Shown: positions 1 through 13,390, counted from the stretch's first letter. The stretch: DNA of 64,000 nt from Macquaria australasica (GCA_005408345.1 SEMN01000316.1:1-64000), one strand, 5' to 3'. Numbers and translations: made by a program. Notes: generated by a model from the sequence alone, not told the origin.

Positions 1-260
1 TTTAGTAAATGTATGGGTACTCATCTAACTGCATTAACTGCATTGAGCATAAAAGAACCTGTTGCAAGGACCTCACAGTACATCACTGGTTATGCGGTTG
101 TTTACTCTAGTCTTGCTGGACCGAGCAAACACTTAGAAGTTTGTCTGTGAACACGTCACTCTTTCCCTGCACTGTGGCTAATTTTGAGCGCCGAGTGGTG
201 AGAGTTAAAGGACATTGGCTTTTTTCTAATGGCTGAATTTATATGGTTTTGACTTTTAAC
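1..260. repeat. Copy 1 of a near-identical direct repeat (offset 821 bp)
   Basis: Bases 1-260 recur at 822-1081 with two substitutions seen by eye and no gaps. The match breaks at 260/1081 and runs off the left edge of the window. Confidence 0.9.
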
Positions 261-350
261 AGAATCAAATGAATTTTCTTGTACCTTCTCTAACACTAAC
301 TTCGTTCTTCTCCATCCCACCCCCTCTTTCAATCCCCCACCAAATCACAG

Positions 351-404
351 AGAATGTGCACATGGACAGCGACACTGAGGTGGTGTGTGAGTCAGATTCA
401 CAAG
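351..404 (+). CDS. Exon A of the unnamed Myb-like-tail gene
   Basis: Acceptor caaatcacag|ag and donor caag|gtaagc. It is 54 bp and enters and leaves with one base of the codon already used. It encodes NVHMDSDTEVVCESDSQ. It may exist in a second copy left of the window (see the 821-bp offset duplication). Confidence 0.5.
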
Positions 405-3400
405 GTAAGCATTTTCACAAGGTCCTAAATGTGCTTATGTATTCAAGTATGTCCATTTACTGTAGGGAATTCCCAATCAAGTTTTTTTTTGGCTCCAATC
501 TCATTCCGCGTCCTTTTAACATTGGGTATCTGCTGATAAAGAGTCTGGTTCGATTCTTACATTTACCTAAATGTTGATTAAATATGTGTCTGTCACACCT
601 TATGTTTTTATGAGCTACTGACCGTATTTCCTCAAATAAAAACTGTTAATCAAGTAAAAGCCGGGTCTTCAGTAACGGTCGGGGTGTGGTCGACACAAAC
701 TATTAAAGGCCGGCCATCAATATAGGCCGGGCAAAAAACAAGGCTGGATAAACTCCCGGTGGCTGTCCTATTATGTGCATGCCAATTACAGTAAGCATAA
801 TGTATATTTACATCGCTTTAATTTAGTAAATGTATGGGTACTCATCTAACTGCATTAACTGCATTGAGCATAAAAGAACCTGTTGCAAGGACCTCACAGT
901 ACATCACTGGTTATGCGGTTGTTTACTCTAGTCTTGCTGGACCGAGCAAACACTTAGAAGTTTGTCTGTGAACACGCCACTCTTTCCCTGCACTGTGGCT
1001 AATTTTGAGCGCCGAGTGGTGAGAGTTAAAGGACATTGGCTTTTTTCTAATGGCTGAATTTATATGGTTTGGACTTTTAACATCATTAGCTCTGTAGGTT
1101 ATGTATGTTATGTCTTTTTAGCTAACGTTATTGTACTCCATGTCAGAGCAGCTTCTCTTACGCTAGATTTGCACTTGTAAAAGTCGGCTTTCCATAAGCA
1201 ACTGCTGCCGGTCAAACTGCCGACTTATCAGTCCAGCCGGCTATTTAAACTCCACTTCAAAACAATGTGAGAATGAGAATAGAGAAACGTACCTATCTGT
1301 CTGTATCAGTCCCATCGCTTTTTTTTCCCTACTTCGGGTAGCTCTCTCTTTTTTCCACAATACACATGTTTGCATCCCTGTGATTTATGAATGAAAGTTT
1401 AACTGGGAAAATGCAACTCCTGTCATTGACACGATCTGCTAGAGAAGACGTCTCACTCTGTTAGGAGTTGGACACTCAGTCCACTCTAATTGTACAGTGG
1501 AGTTAGAGAGTGCTTCTTCCCTAACAACAATCATTTTTGGCAGATTACAGACACCAGCCACAGAGAGCACCAAACAACAGCTAAGTTTAATTTTGTTCCG
1601 TCAAGTTACTCACTGAATTTACATTGATTGGTGACAGCTGATATGACCTGCCACTGGAGACATCTGTCATTTTAACCGGTGAAAGTGACCGTCAGCACCG
1701 GCTAAACATGAGAAGCTGCTAGGTGATTGTTTGTACACTGCTCTGCTACTGATGATTGCTGTTGGAGCTCAACGAATTTGTGCAATCTCAGTGTCAGAAC
1801 TCGGTTACTAACGGTGTGCCCAAATTATTTTCACATTTCACATATGCAGTGAAATGCTCACACTGTAGAGCCCAGTTGTAAAGCAGTGCAGTGTGGCAGC
1901 ACTATCAGGCTGAGGTTGGCAAAACACAAAAGAATAAAGAGAGGATCAGATTTTGATCTGATTTATTTTAGCAGATACCAGTTCATTTAAATATGCCCAG
2001 ATCTGCCCTGATACCATCCTTAGGTTCACCTCAGGACATCTCTAATTTATGAATGACGAATAATTCATAATTGACTTTTTTTTTTGTAATTTGTTATCTT
2101 CTGGTTTCCAGAGAGTCAGGTCACATCAAGTCAGAGGGAAGGGAACGAGACAACAATGCCAGATGTGAGCCATAGGGACGCAGCACCACAGCAGGGCACC
2201 ATGACACCTCCACAAGCCCGTCACCGCCAGTTACCAAAAAAGGAAAGAGGTAAAGTTTATAGAGATTTTCTTATTTAGAAATTTTCATTTTGAACTAAAT
2301 GCAGCAAAATGCAAACTCTTTTCTCAATGAGAATTTTGTTTGGAAATCCAGACTGCTGCATTACCAATGTGAAGATATGCACATTATATCCCACTTAAAA
2401 CTGACTCATAACTTGTTGTGTATAATGATTCTTCCAGTTCTTATTTGTCCCCTGCCTTTCAACTTTACTTTTGTCCCTGGAGGGCAATTACTTTTTCAGC
2501 AAGGCATGGTACAATACATACAAAAGACCATAGACATACAGTACAGTAAGGGGGAGGGTAGGTTCCCTGAATACAGTGGGCTACAAGTCCATCAACAGTA
2601 GTGACTGGTGTAACAGGTTAGAGCAGCCTCACAGCGCTGCAGACGCGCGTCTCACGCTCATCTAGAGATTCAGCGTCTCAGCTATTTTTTCCGTGAGACG
2701 TGCACGGTTCTCAACAAAAGCAGACAGTGAAAATTATCTGTTGATAGTCATATTGATATAAAACCAACATTACACCTGTTTCAGTATCAATCTGTACAAT
2801 ATGTCACATACTTGAAAAAAAACGTTTTTTACTCCCCAGTTACAATCGAGCACAAGCCTCTTAGCCTTTTTCTGTCTGAACTAAATATAAATGAAATGCA
2901 TCATGAAATGAAACATTCTTTTATTGATCAAAGGCAAACTCAATGTAGAAAGATAGGGCTGGCAGCAGGAGGAATGCTCTCTCTGTGGACACCACACGCG
3001 TGCGAGCCATAGCAGTTCAGTGAGGTAGCCTCCACGCGCTGCTCAGGTTGGCAGTGTGGCCCAGCCACAAGCCGCAGCAGCAGTAATGTCTAAAAATTAC
3101 AATGCAATTTAAATGGGTACCGACAGAATATGACCATATAAATACACAAGGAGGGTAAAGTGCATGGTGATTACATGATCAAAACACAATCGGCATCATC
3201 AACGACGTAGACATCATAGTCGTCGTCGTCGTCGTCATCATCACAAGCCACATCATATCATCACAACTACAGACACTCAAAACTAAATACAACATTATTA
3301 TCTGGAGAACCCGTCTTTCCATTCGGTGTGAGATTTTTGTCATGCTCTTCTCTGGTTGGTACAGCTGTTTCAAAGCTATGAGACAAGTAATGTGACTGGC

Positions 3401-4007
3401 AAAGAGGATAATGAGTCATCACCTTTACCCAGCCCTTTGACACATGCTGTTGTGTCATAAGCCTGGAAACACCCACAGTCCATGCACACATGACCTAGGG
3501 CGTGTAGTGTCAAAATAGTCAGTAGAATTGATTTACATATTCTGTTACTGGTGTTTAACACTTTACATGGTCCAGCTCGTTATGAGTCTCTGTCTAAGTA
3601 AGTATTATTTTAAGTAATATAATAAGCTCACTCCCTCTGTCAAACTCTGATACACAGTCTCTCTGGCCTCTACTTTTTATTTCAACCTTTGTTGCCTTAC
3701 AATTAGCGTTTATGTACATTTTTTCCTCCAAAAACATTTCCATAGCACTTCCATAGAGAAACACAAATATTAATGTGTTCATTGTTTTACAGGTCGCCAA
3801 CCTTTCAAGCGAAGGATGTGGGATAAAGACGAGATCTATGCTGTTGAGAAGCACATGATGTCCTTCATCACATCATGTCGTGTGCCAGGGAAAAGCGACT
3901 GTGATGAGTGCCTTGAAATTGAAAAAAAAGCACTCAAAAATAGAAATTGGTTGGCCATAAAATTCTACATCAAAAATCGAATCACAGCTCTCCAGAACAA
4001 GGTTTAA
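351..4007 (+). CDS. 3' part of an unnamed fish gene with a Myb/SANT-like C-terminal tail (three exons, 5' end outside or unseen)
   Basis: Three exons join in a single open frame: 351-404, 2112-2249 and 3793-4007, each bounded by AG acceptors and GTAAGC/GTAAAG donors, with the stop at 4005-4007. The joined 135-codon stretch has no in-frame stop. It starts with an acidic segment (MDSDTEVVCESDSQ), continues through a polar, low-complexity linker, and ends in a basic compact tail. The tail begins RQPFKRRMWDKDEIYAVEKH, followed by VPGKSDCDECLEIE and then RNWLAIKFYIKNRI. The spaced Trp/Glu/Ala-Val/His pattern and the two cysteines (xCDEC) resemble a Myb/SANT-like tail that I recall at the C-terminus of large uncharacterised, multi-copy teleost proteins. 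That resemblance is from memory and unverified. The exons sit among repeats and beside a tandem duplication, so a transposon-derived gene is possible. Function unknown; the upstream exons are not in the window. Confidence 0.6.
621..1330. mobile_element. Probable DNA-transposon-type interspersed repeat, fragmentary
   Basis: It opens accgtatttcctcaaataaa and continues with repeated ccgg/ggccgg clusters (660-770), then more ccgg-containing sequence at 1180-1260. I recall similar ccgtatttcctcaaata...ggccgg sequences as common fish repeats; family name and exact limits are uncertain. Confidence 0.4.
822..1081. repeat. Copy 2 of the near-identical direct repeat
   Basis: It matches 1-260 at about 99%, lies in the intron between exons A and B of the unnamed gene, and is followed by unrelated sequence from 1082. 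Confidence 0.9.
2112..2249 (+). CDS. Exon B of the unnamed Myb-like-tail gene
   Basis: Acceptor ggtttccag|ag and donor gaaagag|gtaaag, 138 bp. It encodes a Ser/Thr/Gln/Pro-rich linker ending RHRQLPKKER and joins exons A and C without breaking the frame. Confidence 0.55.
3215..3245. repeat. Trinucleotide microsatellite (CGT/CAT)n
   Basis: A short run of gtc/cgt units grading into catcat, in the intron before exon C. Confidence 0.8.
3793..4007 (+). CDS. Terminal exon C with Myb/SANT-like tail
   Basis: Acceptor gttttacag|gt, stop TAA at 4005-4007. It encodes about 70 residues that carry the recognisable part of the protein: a KRRMWDKDE start, AVEKHMMSFI helix, VPGKSDCDEC and a final YIKNRI helix. 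Confidence 0.65.
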
Positions 4008-4185
4008 AATGTATTATGTTTAAATCATGTTTCAAGTCAGATGACTTAGGACATTGTTTGCCAACATCATATCCAAGCCAGTTATACATGTAGTTGTGTT
4101 TCAGCTAGAGTTTGCTGGGTTTTTTTTTAGAAAGCATAGGGCTTGGTATTGTTTGAAATGTTTGATACTGGCACCACCAATAACA

Positions 4186-4674
4186 ATATCTTCTCTCCTC
4201 TTACATCACCTAATCTCCTCTTCTCTTATCTCAAATGATCTCCTCTCATATTATCTCACCTCATCTCTCCTGTCATTTTATCTGAGCTCATCTTTTACAG
4301 TTATCCTACCTCATTTCATCTCCTCTCACCTTATCTTCTCTATTCTTTTTTGATCTCATCTCTTTTTATGTAATCTCCCTTCATCTTGTCTAATTAAACC
4401 TCATCTTATTTTATCTCATCTCTTTTCTCTCTCATCTCTCTATTAAAAAGCTGATCGAACCCTGCCCTTCTGTTATCTCCCCTCATCTTATGTCATTTCA
4501 CCTCATCTCCTTTCATCTCCCGTGTCTTTATCTAATCTACCTCACCGTATGTCATTTCATCTCCTCTCATCTTATCCCATCTTCTCTAATTTTATCTCAT
4601 CGCAATTCATCTTATCTCCTCTGATCTTATCTTACTGTCATTTTTCATTTAATCTCATCTCTCTACTTATCTCA
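4186..4674. repeat. Degenerate TCTCATC/CTCCTC satellite, about 490 bp
   Basis: The plus strand is almost pure pyrimidine plus A, built of imperfect atctcatctcctc-like units with no fixed longer period. It starts about 180 bp after the stop codon of the unnamed gene and so may be in its 3' untranslated region or just beyond it. Confidence 0.8.
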
Positions 4675-5703
4675 TTAATTTCTAATTTTATTAATGTTTA
4701 AAAAAAGCGAAACATTTTATGTCCAACCAACAGCCTAAAACCCAAATGTCTTGCATTCATTGATAAGCTGGAAGTAGTGACTGTTGGTTATTTTTGTTTG
4801 GTACGTATTTGTTACCTGGAAAAAAATTTACAAAAACATGTTTTGTTACTGCAACAAATGCAGTCAAATAAACATTTTGACATTTAAAAGTCATCCAACA
4901 GCCTAAATCTCTCATTTGGAGCAACTTCTGTTAAATTTAACCAAGGAAATAAAAAATACAGGATTTTACTGCTAATAAGCACCAGGTGTGTAGATAATCT
5001 GAGGCACATAAGGTACTGAAATAGAATATTTCATGATGACATGCAATTTTTAATTATTCTTTGCCTTGCATTTCCATTGTAAACCGTGTTTAACAGCTTT
5101 CTATTCAGTGATCTTTTATCAGTCTAATGTTACTTAGTCACTGGTGGGACTTTCGTCCAGTAATAATGCTGACTTTAAATGGTGATACCTTCGTATGCAC
5201 TTAATACTAGGTTTCATATGTTGGCAAATTCTAATCATGAATAATCATGAATCCCCATCGATTGAAAGGAGAGCTCAAATCTATAATGAGAGGATTTTAT
5301 TGTCCATGTCACAGAAGGGGTCACTTCTGGTGCACTTAGTATCTTAACCTGCTGCATCATGGTTGCACAGCACTCACCTTGACAGTCAAAGGTGTTTAAG
5401 TGGCTCCCCAAAGTAGGTTTAACCTGAAAGTGTGTTAAGTGGTACTCAGGAAGAAAGAAAAACCAGACAGTGTGTATATACTGACCCCACATATGACTAA
5501 ATACCTGACTAGTCCCCAGGAAGCTGTTCCTAGTCCGGTCAAGGAACTCTACTTTGTCTGATTGATTATTTGAAGTGACATCTGTGTTTATGTCCCCTCC
5601 AGGATACTGCCTGATTTTTTTCAGGGCTGTACAACCACTAGAAAGGGTGGTCCCCAGAATGCATGGTCTGGTCTGGTGTCCTTACAATGCCACAAAGACA
5701 AGG

Positions 5704-5704
<1 letters not shown>

Positions 5705-5738
<34 letters not shown>
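5705..5738. repeat. (TG)n microsatellite
   Basis: Perfect TG dinucleotide tract of about 34 bp. Confidence 0.95.
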
Positions 5739-5742
<4 letters not shown>

Positions 5743-8700
5743 CTGTGGTGCCGTGGTGTGGTTGGGGGGTTTGCCCTTCATCTTCTGATTTGCACCATAT
5801 GCCCTCTGCTCCTGCAGCATACATTAGCAACCTCTGACCGCTGTCTTCCCTCCATCTGGTGGCTTCTATCCCACACACAAAAAAAGGGCACAGGAAAGAC
5901 AGGCAGATCTACACTTCCTAAACAAGCAGACAGAGCATCCTCTGGGCTGATACAAACAAGAGAGGAAACAGCATGTGAAAATGGGAGATCCAGAGAACTA
6001 GAACGGCAGAAACATGAAGGCTTTAAGAGGGGCGAAGGGGCTAATAAAGTAGGGAGATATAAGAGAATGCTAAGAGGATGATACAGTGAGAAACAACTTG
6101 TCAAAAATAACAGAGATAGAGAAAGACGGAGAGAGAGAGATGACCTGAGAAACAGACAGAGAGGGAGACAGGGAAGAAGATCTTGGCTGTGTTTGTTTGG
6201 CAACAGCAGGCTGAGGAGCCCCAGGGGCATGCTAATGAGAGAAAGCCCTTTCAGCGGTGGGGGGGGGAGCCCTGCTGGAGCAGAGCTGGAGTGGGGTCTT
6301 CTCACGGATACCAGACCTCAGAGAGGAGGGGGATCAGCAGGGGAGGGGAGCCTCGGGGGTCAGGGAAGTGAACTTAGCGGGGATCCCACAACAACAAATG
6401 CCGCACTAATCTTCAAGCTTTTTCACCATCAGCCCTGTAAAACGCCAGGAGAACTGACATCCTTGTGAAGTGAGGACAGAACAGAGACTCCAGGCCATAT
6501 GTAGAAGTGATGGTTGTTTGAAGTCTTTATATGTGAGAATACAGCTGATCTAAAAGGTAGCTGTGCTTGTGATTTCCCCATTTATTGCATTAAACAGCTC
6601 ACATGAAGCTTCAAAAGAACACACCAAAGTACACCAAAATCCAAACAAACCGGTGATCCATCTGCAGCCCTTTAAAAGTGTACGGAAAACAAAATGTTTG
6701 AGTTTATTGCACACGTGTAAAAAGAAATTCCAATCATGTGATCAGGCCTGGTTAAATTGTGTTTTCAGACTAACTTAAATGTATTAGATTCAAGTATAAA
6801 CAAACGCATGCGATCAAGATAAAGAATAAATGTTACAATGACTTAACTTTTTCTTTGTAATGTAACAAAACATGGTAGCAGTCATGAATATATTTCTTCT
6901 GAGAGAGTGGTCTATTTTAAGCTTCAAGAAAAAAAAAAGTCATGTAGTGACTTGGTGAAAAAGTGCAGTCAAACCAGTGTAAACAGTTGTAGCAAAATTA
7001 AAAAATAGAAGTTCAACATATATAGTGTTGTAACAATGCTCATGACATTCCTCTAAAGGCAAATCATGAAGTAAATTAAATCCATGATTATGAAAGATAC
7101 TCATATCCTCCTCCTTGGCTTTAAGAACTAATCCCCCCTTAATAAAACATAAACATGTACATTTTAGCTAAATCAACATTGCAAAAATCTTAGCACATAG
7201 GGAGGAGGGTGGGGTGGTTGTGGGAGGTGTGGCAGCAAATGACGCTGGCACGAAGGTATCAGCAGAGAGTAATTGTGTCAGGTTACTGCACATACTGCAC
7301 AATACAACTGCATGAATATGACTGCACATTGCTAGTCAGCTGGTAGCCAAGTAGCTGATGAATGAGCCAGTGATTGTGAATTAACTAAACTGATGCCAAT
7401 CAGCTAATGTAAGCACGACTTACCTAATTCTAGGGATCCAATGTACAATATTATGTCTACTTTGTGTATTTCTTAAGGGCTTGTGAGTTATCTAATATAG
7501 TATAAGATAACCACTTTACAATAATAAATACTTCAAAAAAAGATACAAATATACAGTGTTGATATACTTCCTAAAGATATAAAAAGTTGCCAAACATAAC
7601 TTAATCCATGATAAATAAATATTTGAATCATGCTATACCAATCAGTAATAAGCTGTTATAATGCCTAAAAATATATTTTGTGGTGCAAGACATATTATTG
7701 GAACCTATTGTAACTATTCAGTGACAACTGATTCCAAAGGCAGCAGTGTATTTAGCTGTATCTTGCGAAAAATATGTTTGGAAATCACAGAGCAGACCCA
7801 AATCCAACATTAAATATCCTGGTCTTTAGTTGTTAGATGTTCATCTTTCTGGGCAGGTAGCAAATTGTGTGTTTATTTGAGCTTTTTAGCTGGAAACAGC
7901 TGCCTGCTGCTGGAAACAGGGTTGATTTTAAGCAGAGAGACTAAACAATAAATGTACTGGCCTTAACTCAAAACAATGAGCTAAAAAAACAGCTTAAATG
8001 TGGTGTAAAGCTGCAGAGATGGGTGGTAATTCTTTGTGGGTTCATCACTGTAAGAAACCTCTTACATGTTGCATGTAGTCATGTGACTTATTGACAAAAT
8101 CATCGAATGACAAAATCGTATGTAAAGTGGTACCAAATTAATGAAGCAATATCGTAACACATAAAGAGCAAAACACTGATTGGAGCGTTACCAAAACTAC
8201 TGTGACAGGCTGAGAGGGAATAATCATATGAACGTAGGAGGCAAAGCCCGAGTGCTGCATGCTCAGCTCAAGTGTTGAGACAGTGCCACTCCCCTACTTG
8301 AGGACACAATCTGAATGATGATGAAGCTCATACAAATGGAGGAGGCTTCATTGTGGGTCAACCTTTCACGCTGTGAGACTGGGGGCCCTGAATGCTCCTC
8401 ACTGTTCAGTCACCCGTGAAGACCTGCACCGTGCTTGATTCACACTGAGGAAGGAGTTCTCAGGGATGCAGGTCTGTGCCCACGGCCCAAGAACCACTTA
8501 CAAACACTGATGACAGCCTGAGAAAGCAGGCTCACCACACCAGAGCAGAGAAGGACAGATGAAGCCAAATGGGTGTGTGGAGTGGCCCATAGGGGGTATG
8601 ACTGATTGTGAAGGCCGAAGTCTGTTCAAAAGGGGAGGGGAGCCAAAACAAGAAAGCAAACTGATCGTCCAAATATCCCTGAATATTTTGCTGCTCTCAT

Positions 8701-10684
8701 GGAAAAGAATATATTACAACACTGGAGACCTCTTGTAAACACTGTTCTGGCAAATTGTTGCAGTCACTGGATATCATTCATATGTACTGTGGTGGCACTG
8801 CCGACCCAGATTTAAATGCAGGGCATCGGTGAGTCTGCTCTGTATGTCTGCCTTCATGTTTGGCGTGCTGAATCCAAGTCATTGATTGGTTTATAAAAGC
8901 ACCGCACTACAAACCCATTATACAGATCCATTCACTTGTTTGCTGACCCACTTTCTTCCACAAGTCTACATAATAACAAACGTATTACAAATTCTTTGTG
9001 ACTTTTGCTAAACAATTCAGCATATGATTTGTTATAACAGCCAATACATCAAAATGTGTGACTCATACTTCAATGTAATGATAAACTAAGCCACTCCCAC
9101 CACCACAAGCTTTTTAGTTGTATTCCTAATTCCTAAGAAAAAAAAATCCTCTCTCTGCAATGGAAAAAATGAATATGCTAACTGTCCACACTCATTATAG
9201 CAAAATATGTGAACAGTGAGAGAGAAAACCACATTGTGCAGATTTCTAATAAGCCTTGTGCTTTCTTTTGGCTCTGTCAAAAAGCTATAAACTAAGAAAA
9301 ATCCCTTTTTCTCTAGCATCAGTGCATACATAGCAAGAAAAAAAAATCAAAAGAGGAAACTCCAATTCACTCAGTGTTTGAGTAGGGTGAAGGTTAAAAG
9401 GTATTTAATTCTTTTATGGTATCAAACTTAAATAAAGGCTTTTCAACCTTTATACTTGAACTTGAACGAGTGCCTTGGATGTTTCTCTTTTATTGCAGGT
9501 GCCTGTAACCCTTAATAGAGTACTTGATTTAGCATTGCTCTCCTATAACACTGTCAGACTCACGATGGACAGTTTAAAACAAAAAGTACCAATCGAAGTA
9601 AAATTGATGCAGCAGAACCAGAGACATCATCTTTTTTCTTCCACACGTTCTTCTTCCTTGTCAAATCCTGGCACCTACGTTACTCACAATGCACCGTCCA
9701 AAACTTAAAGATTTTTGGTGTAATACCACATGAGAAAAGGAGCTTTTTAAAAGCTTTTTAGCCACAATGTCTAGAAATCAAAGATGCACTGCAATCCATC
9801 TGCAATTTGAAACATGGATTCAGACTTTAAAATTATATTTTATGATGTTTAAAATTTGATTTTTACCAGAAGTTGGTGAAGTTGAGTTATTCACTCACCT
9901 AAAAGTGTGGGTAGGGGATTGTTCTCTCACCCAGCTAAGAGTTTACCAGTCCAGATGTTTATTTGGGGACCTTTTGAACCAAAGACCTCGTCCTTATGAC
10001 CTGCCATCCCCCAACCTCAAGAATAAAATCTTAGAACCAACCCCTGCATCTGTTTGTGGTTCAAAATACCATCCCAACACATTGTTCTTTTTGGTCAACT
10101 TCAACTTCTTGCGGCGCGATAATGGAAATCCAACTCTGCTATTCAATTTCAACCATTTCTAATAGAGACATACTTTATGTCTTGGCGTTTCTTCCATTGG
10201 ACAATTTCCAGATTTAATTTTTCTCTCCAGTGTAATTACAAGTGTTTGACCAAACAATGCCCAGGGTATCTGACTCAGCACTTCTCTAATTGCATGTTTG
10301 TGTTTCTGTCGTGTTAGGTCTGGAAATGGGGCAACACTTACTCAGGGATGCCCGGCAGCCATGTTTTTCCTCTAAAAATGGCTTCACAACCCTGACTCTC
10401 TGGCACCTCCACAGCCACTGTGGTTGCAGGGAGAGTGAGAGACACAGATGCTTCGTATTATCCAGGCTTCCTAGCTTACAGTACCTTGGAGATTGCCACC
10501 ATGGCTTGGCCGGACAGAAAACCAATGCAATATCAAAACCTAAAGACTAAGAATTTCATAATTTCAGTCTGGAGTCAAAAGAGCAAATCAGTGCCAGGAA
10601 ACAGAAACAGAAACCTGGAAGAGAGTGAAAGAGAGAGTAATACACAGAGAGGGCGAGAGAGAGGAGGCATTTACAGGAGTTGTA

Positions 10685-10697
10685 CCCCCCCCCCCCC
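10685..10697. repeat. Poly-C run
   Basis: Thirteen C residues in a row after gttgta. Confidence 0.85.
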
Positions 10698-12219
10698 ATC
10701 CCCCATACAGGCCATGAACTTCTGCCATTTTAGAGAAAAGTAAAGGTCTTTGTGTAAATGTTTGTTTTTCTTTCAGTGTGCACTAAATATTTTAATGATG
10801 CTGGTCTGGAAGTTACTTCGCTGCCTTTGTGGTCTGCCACGCTGACATTATGGAGCCAATGAACCAGCCAAGAGGTACTGCAAGCAAACACCTCTCCATT
10901 ATCCAGTTAGAATAATGCCACATAATAATCTCTTGTCTTTTCAATATATATTGTGATTATACTTTGCCAAGAACTGGAGGATAATGAAAACACCCAGCTA
11001 CCCCTGAATAGCTGTCTGTAAGAAAAAGTAGGGGGGTTGAAAACACACTGTTATTGATACAGCACATATCATTCAGCAGTTTCTCTGGAATAGATGAGCC
11101 TCAGCAGAGATTATTCGTGAGAAAAAAATCAAATCTGGCAGATATGGAGCAATATTAACATTAGCAAAGTCGTGTTTCTGGCCACCCGATGAATGCAAGT
11201 CATTTGGTGCTGCACAGGTAGTGTACACTGATTTTTTTTTTTCCGCTGAAAATATCTGGAAGCGACGGAAACCAAAACAATATATATAAAGCAGAACTGC
11301 AAAGTCAGGTGATCATTTTCTGTGGGTTCGTCACTATGAGCGACACCTTTCACATACAAGCAGTCATGTCATCCATTGTTAATATAAAAATATTGATTAT
11401 AGCTGCTTTAGAGCTCCCCCTAAGGCGTAGATGTCCTTCCAATTTGATTTAATCTATCTACTCTCTTTATATCCATCTTACCTGCACACATTAACTGCAA
11501 ACTGCACCCTGCAGTTTGACACTGAGCACCTCCCAAAGCCATTTGAAATGTATGACGGTCCATTAAACTGCACTGAGAGCACAAATAAATCCAATGGGGA
11601 CTTCCCTTAGTGGTGGTAATCCTTTAAATACAATACTTATCACCGTAAGCATTTTAATATAAGCTCAACACAAACATCACTGTGTTCCCTTTTATGCTAC
11701 TCAAGTGACCAGTCAGCAGTAAATTTGAATCATAAGGAAATTAGCAGGTTATTTGTTTTATCTTGTACTACAGATGTGCACATAATATGTTGAATTATGA
11801 ATATTCTGTTGGCAAATGAAGCAACACAGGCATGCTATTATTATTCATTGTTACCTAGCCGTGAGAATAACATCAAACCCTGAAAACCTGCTCCTGTAAA
11901 ATTTATCATGAAGGCCCATGAATTAATTGATGGCATATCTTTTGAGACCTAGGTGCAAAATGCTGAAGTACATTGAATTTAGCACTAAATTTATAAGGAC
12001 ATTTATAAGGAAAATCTAGAATGTCATGTCAGGAGGCCTAGAAATTGTGTGAAATCAAGAGATTTCTAATTCGATGTCTCACACATACATCACTCATACA
12101 CTGATGAGGATCTCCACAACTCAAACGTTCTCACACTCCAGCTGCTGGGATGGCAAATAACACAGGGTTGGAGACAGTCTTTAATTTTCCTACTTGTTGC
12201 ACGGGGCATAAGCATGTGA

Positions 12220-12246
12220 ACACACACACACACACACACACACACA
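12220..12246. repeat. (CA)n microsatellite
   Basis: Perfect CA tract of about 27 bp. Confidence 0.95.
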
Positions 12247-13388
12247 ATAGAGACATAATGAAGCACACAGACATGGAGGCATCAGACGAGACTCTCCAGC
12301 TAATCTTGAGGTTGCTTCCCATGAACAGCCCCCACCCTCCTCTGTGTCTATCCCAGCTGCTGGGATTTCTTTCCCTGCGTCGCTCCCGCCGGCCCCATTG
12401 TTCTCCGCCTCATGCTTCCAACCTCTCACCCCTGACCCATGACTTTACCCTTTTCAAACCCTCCAGCACTGTCCCCTCCAACCCTCATTAGAAGGAGCTG
12501 AAACCTCCTCCTTTTAGCCCCAGTCAGTGCTACTCAACAGACCAGCTAGTCAGACCCCACCGTGTCAGGATTCATCGTCAACGCTATGACAACAGAGCAG
12601 ATGACACGGAGATCGCTTTAATGCCATTGTTCCACAAGACTCTCCTCTTGTGTCTCAAAGCCCTGTGTCCTGCGGCTGGATCCTGGAAGCACAGGGAGTC
12701 GGCCGTAACCTGAACCTGACACTTCCACCCCTGCAGGGATGTGTTTGTCCTCAGATTCACGATGGAAGCAGTTAAGATGTGGACTAAGTGCTTAACAATA
12801 AGTGGCAAAGACAGTACACCACAAGAGAAAGATCTCTAGTGGCTGGTATACACTCTCCCCTGGCTGACCTCTGCGAGAGTGGGGCAATCCATTACTTTAT
12901 TGCTTTAAGCACTGACCACCTTTCCACCTTTTGTCCATCATACTGGACATTATAAAGCATCTGCTCTGCAAAGTGATGCACTCATTTATGGCACCATCTG
13001 ATGTGATGCAGTCACTCCGTCATTATCAGTGTCCAAACATTTACACTCTCACGAATGTATTCTGTGCACACTCCATCATTCAAATTACGTGGATGTCTCT
13101 GTAGATGGAAATACATAATGCATACAACCACTGCTCCGATAATACATTAAGAGAGAGTCGTTAAGAACTTTCTTTTTGAAGATGCGTAGCTTTCAGTGCA
13201 AAAAGAAACAGGACAAGTCACTTACGTGCCACACCTCAAAGTCAAATGACTTTGAAAACAATAAATACAGAAAATGACATTATATTGTAAAGCATATATA
13301 TTAAACCTGCCCAGCAACAACAAACACAATCCATAGAACCTCACATTATGCACATCCACAAGCTTTCACACATTTTCACCCACTTTCT

Positions 13389-13390
<2 letters not shown>

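Noticed and set aside
2299..3012. Open frames between exons B and C of the unnamed gene
   Set aside because: Exons B and C join in frame directly; these frames lack splice sites and homology.
5575..6305. Overlapping 160-175-codon frames on both strands around the TG array
   Set aside because: They are carried by the dinucleotide repeat and a purine-rich patch; there is no homology or splice context.
10381..10440. cacagccactgtggttgcag on the plus strand as a possible reverse complement of the Cys/Gly-rich gpm6b exon 2
   Set aside because: Translated on the minus strand it gives PQWLW-type residues, not the FCGCGH motif of the M6 family.
12131..12491. Frames with His-Thr or Val-Cys runs
   Set aside because: Translated (CA)n/(GT)n microsatellite without homology.
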